Part shown: one piece after another, positions 5,042-6,308 of the stretch
Position numbering within the stretch: position 1 is the first letter of the stretch
Layout of the letters: each line of letters starts with the position of its first letter
Source of the DNA: Mollicutes bacterium
GTDB lineage: Bacteria > Bacillota_I > Bacilli_A > Izemoplasmatales > Izemoplasmataceae
NCBI GenBank assembly: GCA_003559585.1
Contig: PWKX01000026.1
Coordinates: forward strand, 1 to 6,308
Length of the DNA: 6,308 nt
Reading direction: 5' to 3'
Made by a program: the position numbers and the translations under genes
The notes under the pieces: model-generated
Databases searched by the model: none
The model's input: only the letters and a program-made list of their open reading frames with translations
Told to the model about the DNA's origin: nothing

Positions 5042-6172
5042 GTGAAAAAGTTCTTATTATTAATTCTTTCACTGGTCATGTTTGTTTCGATTGCTGCTTG
5101 CGGCAATGGCGATGACAATGGCGACAATGGTGATAATGGCGACAACGGCGACAACGGCGACAACGGCGACAACGGCGACAACGGTGACAATGGTGACAAT
5201 GGTGATAATGGCGATATTGAGTATGGCGATTACAAACCAGGTTTACACCTAGGGTATACTGATGGTCATCAAAACACATATGCCTATGTATATGTTGATG
5301 CAGAAGGTTACATTGTAGACATCTTTATTGATACCGTATACCTTAAAACTGATGACGAAGGCCCATTAACTTGGGAAGGCCGTGGTGGCTCTGAACAAAC
5401 TGGTTATGCAACCACTAAGATGAGCTTAGATGGTGGCTGTGGTTACAACATGTGGCCAGCTCAACCTGTTGAAGATTGTACAGTTGAAGGCGAAATCATG
5501 TGGCACGATCAAGTACGCATGGTAGCTGAAGATATTATTGACAATCAAGCAATCCCTTCATATGACATGGACGGCGACTACTTTGATGAAGATGGCGATG
5601 ACATCATTGCTGGTGTTTCCATCCGCATTACTAATTATGTTAACGCAGTTCAAAACGCTTTAGATATCGCTACTTTAGGCGCTAATGAAAGCCCTGCTGA
5701 CTTTGACGTTCCTTCATTCACTGGTACTGGTAGTTTTGAACCTGGAATCCATTTTGGATATACCGATGGTCATCAAAACACTGTAGCAGTTGTGGCTGTT
5801 AATGCAGATGGTTTCATTGAATACATCACGGCTGATACAATCTACATGAAATCAGACGCTGAAGGGCCTGTTACTTGGGTAGGTCGCGGCGGTAGTGAAG
5901 CGACTGGATATGCAACCACTAAGATGAGCCTTGATCAAGGCTGCGGATACAACATGTGGCCAGCTCAACCTGTTGAAGATTGTCAAGTAGAAGGCGAAAT
6001 CATGTGGCATGACCAAGTAGCAATGGTTATGGATGCAATCATTGACAACCAAGGTATCCCAACATTCGACATTGATGGCGGTTACTTTGATGAAGATGGC
6101 GACGACATTGTTGCTGGTGTTACAATTCGCGTCACCCATTATATTGACGCTGTTGCTAACGCGATTGACTAA
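5042..6172 (+). CDS. Two-domain FMN-binding lipoprotein (PplA-like, extracellular electron transfer type)
   Basis: A 376-residue surface lipoprotein. The signal peptide MKKFLLLILSLVMFVSIAAC ends at lipobox Cys20. Eleven Asp-Asn-Gly units (25-57) form a tether, then come two domains of 145 residues (64-208 and 232-376), about 72% identical without gaps. Each starts like FMN-binding domains (GYTDGHQNT, a beta hairpin with a DAEG/NADG turn), has a conserved core with WHDQV, and ends in a motif that aligns without gaps to the ApbE flavinylation pattern D-x-x-S-G-A-T: DIIAGVSIRIT (188-197 region, acceptor S193) and DIVAGVTIRVT (acceptor T361). Both positions are followed by Ala-Val helices, as in the family. 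Known: PplA of Listeria carries two covalently attached FMN groups and passes electrons outside the cell. Inferred: this protein does likewise. Cys133/146 and Cys301/314 are extra. The protein is very acidic. GTG start set by AGGAGG; own strong promoter and terminator. Confidence 0.82.
   Translation: MKKFLLLILSLVMFVSIAACGNGDDNGDNGDNGDNGDNGDNGDNGDNGDNGDNGDNGDIEYGDYKPGLHLGYTDGHQNTYAYVYVDAEGYIVDIFIDTVYLKTDDEGPLTWEGRGGSEQTGYATTKMSLDGGCGYNMWPAQPVEDCTVEGEIMWHDQVRMVAEDIIDNQAIPSYDMDGDYFDEDGDDIIAGVSIRITNYVNAVQNALDIATLGANESPADFDVPSFTGTGSFEPGIHFGYTDGHQNTVAVVAVNADGFIEYITADTIYMKSDAEGPVTWVGRGGSEATGYATTKMSLDQGCGYNMWPAQPVEDCQVEGEIMWHDQVAMVMDAIIDNQGIPTFDIDGGYFDEDGDDIVAGVTIRVTHYIDAVANAID
5114..5212 (+). repeat. 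11-copy 9-base tandem repeat encoding Asp-Asn-Gly tether
   Basis: Eleven in-frame copies of GAY-AAY-GGY follow directly after the lipoprotein anchor. Copies 4 to 7 are identical (GACAACGGC), while outer copies differ at third positions, and the pair 2-3 equals the pair 10-11. All changes keep Asp-Asn-Gly, so the protein spacer is under selection while the DNA can slip in 9-base steps. The tether lifts the redox domains away from the membrane. Confidence 0.95.
5231..5665 (+). repeat. First copy of the 435-base domain repeat
   Basis: Encodes residues 64-208 of the lipoprotein; the second copy lies 504 bases further on with no gap in alignment. Protein identity is about 105 of 145 by hand count, rising to 43 of 46 over residues 113-158. 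DNA identity includes an unbroken 36-base match (5444-5479). This copy carries the AGVS form of the flavin motif. Confidence 0.95.
5735..6169 (+). repeat. Second copy of the 435-base domain repeat
   Basis: Encodes residues 232-376 and runs to the stop codon. It contains the AGVT form of the flavin motif and the second Cys pair (301, 314). The 36-base match to the first copy is at 5948-5983, and a 21-base match lies at 5909-5929 (partner 5405-5425). Confidence 0.95.
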
Positions 6173-6190
6173 TACAACCCAAAAGTTGTA
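6173..6190 (+). other. Small hairpin just before the terminator
   Basis: TACAAC (6173-6178) and GTTGTA (6185-6190) are perfect inverted repeats around the loop CCAAAA. The hairpin starts right after the stop codon and abuts the terminator stem. It may protect the 3' end or be accidental. Confidence 0.3.
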
Positions 6191-6219
6191 AGAGACGTCT
6201 TCGGACGTCTCTTTTATTT
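6190..6219 (+). terminator. Intrinsic terminator of the lipoprotein gene
   Basis: AAGAGACGTC (6190-6199), loop TTCG, and GACGTCTCTT (6204-6213) form a 10-bp stem closed by C-G, the especially stable cUUCGg tetraloop, followed by TTATTT. It separates the lipoprotein from the next gene, which has its own -10. Confidence 0.92.
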
Positions 6220-6235
6220 CGAAATAATAAAATTA

Positions 6236-6256
6236 TGTTATAATCAATGTGGTGAT
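6236..6256 (+). promoter_or_regulatory. Extended -10 promoter with ribosome site at the predicted 5' end
   Basis: TGTTATAAT (6236-6244) is the same nine bases as the NusG-II promoter. GGTGAT (6251-6256) follows after six bases and ends four bases before the ATG at 6261. The -35 region is poor (TTTCGA at 6217-6222) and overlaps the T-tract of the terminator. The expected start is near 6251, so the leader would be about ten bases. Confidence 0.55.
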
Positions 6257-6260
6257 AATC

Positions 6261-6308
6261 ATGAAAACAATCTATAAACGACTCATATTAGTTGGCATTG
6301 TTTTGGCA
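6261..6308 (+). CDS. Start of an exported or membrane protein (cut by window edge)
   Basis: Sixteen codons from an ATG: MKTIYKRLILVGIVLA. The Lys/Arg-containing start followed by an unbroken hydrophobic run is that of a signal peptide, lipoprotein signal or first membrane helix. GGTGAT four bases upstream supports the start. The position just downstream of an FMN-type lipoprotein would suit an ApbE-like FMN transferase or another electron-transfer component, but sixteen residues cannot show this and no function is assigned. Confidence 0.6.
   Translation, partial: MKTIYKRLILVGIVLA

Noticed and set aside
4900..5199. Minus-strand frame encoding repeated Ser-Pro-Leu
   Set aside because: It is the antisense reading of the Asp-Asn-Gly repeat, which stays open because the 9-base unit has no stop; its remainder crosses the divergent promoter region and no ribosome site precedes it.
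5102..5212. CRISPR-like or non-coding tandem array
   Set aside because: The units are nine bases with no spacers and stay in frame with a lipoprotein; it is a coding minisatellite.
5076..5279. Minus-strand frame rich in His, Cys and Arg
   Set aside because: Another antisense frame of the same repeat. The metal-site look (HHCHHC, CRRCRR) is a by-product of the repeat unit.
5852..6139. Minus-strand 95-residue frame within the second lipoprotein domain
   Set aside because: Antisense to a strongly supported gene, with no ribosome site or recognisable protein features.

Overview
The window reads as a piece of a low-GC Gram-positive-type genome (Bacillota / Mycoplasmatota) that uses the standard bacterial code: TGA is a real stop in the pullulanase and CCA genes, and tryptophan is encoded by TGG. 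The small cytoplasmic gene set and the exported FMN-binding lipoprotein with an acidic Asn-Gly-Asp tether would fit an Acholeplasma / Izemoplasma-like lineage, but this placement is inference.

Left part (1-3450, minus strand): a tightly packed operon, transcribed right to left, with cca (tRNA CCA-adding enzyme), pulA (type I pullulanase) and an unrecognised gene cut by the window edge. The genes overlap or are separated by only a few bases, and the Shine-Dalgarno of each downstream gene lies in the end of the previous gene. Middle (3532-4164, plus strand): a single gene of the YigZ/YvyE (IMPACT, UPF0029) family. It ends in a terminator shared with the convergent minus-strand genes.

Right part (4163-6308): the most interesting stretch. 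A NusG-domain-II membrane-anchored protein (EetA-like) and a DUF1146/YwzB-like two-helix membrane protein are read leftwards. Divergently, from a perfect sigma-70-type promoter (TTGACA, 17 bases, TATAAT), a lipoprotein is read rightwards. The lipoprotein has a lipobox cysteine, an 11-unit Asp-Asn-Gly tether, and two 145-residue domains about 72% identical to each other. Each domain ends in a variant of the FMN-transfer (SGAT) motif, AGVS in the first and AGVT in the second. NusG-domain-II proteins and two-domain flavinylated lipoproteins (PplA) occur together in the flavin-based extracellular electron transfer loci of Listeria and relatives. My reading is therefore a divergent, partly dispersed EET-type module. 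The last 48 bases begin another gene with an exported or membrane-type N-terminus. An ApbE-type FMN transferase would fit there but cannot be shown.

A recurring regulatory pattern also appears: three genes start with GGTGAT placed 3-4 bases before ATG, and two of these sit only about 15 bases downstream of a TATAAT, giving nearly leaderless transcripts.
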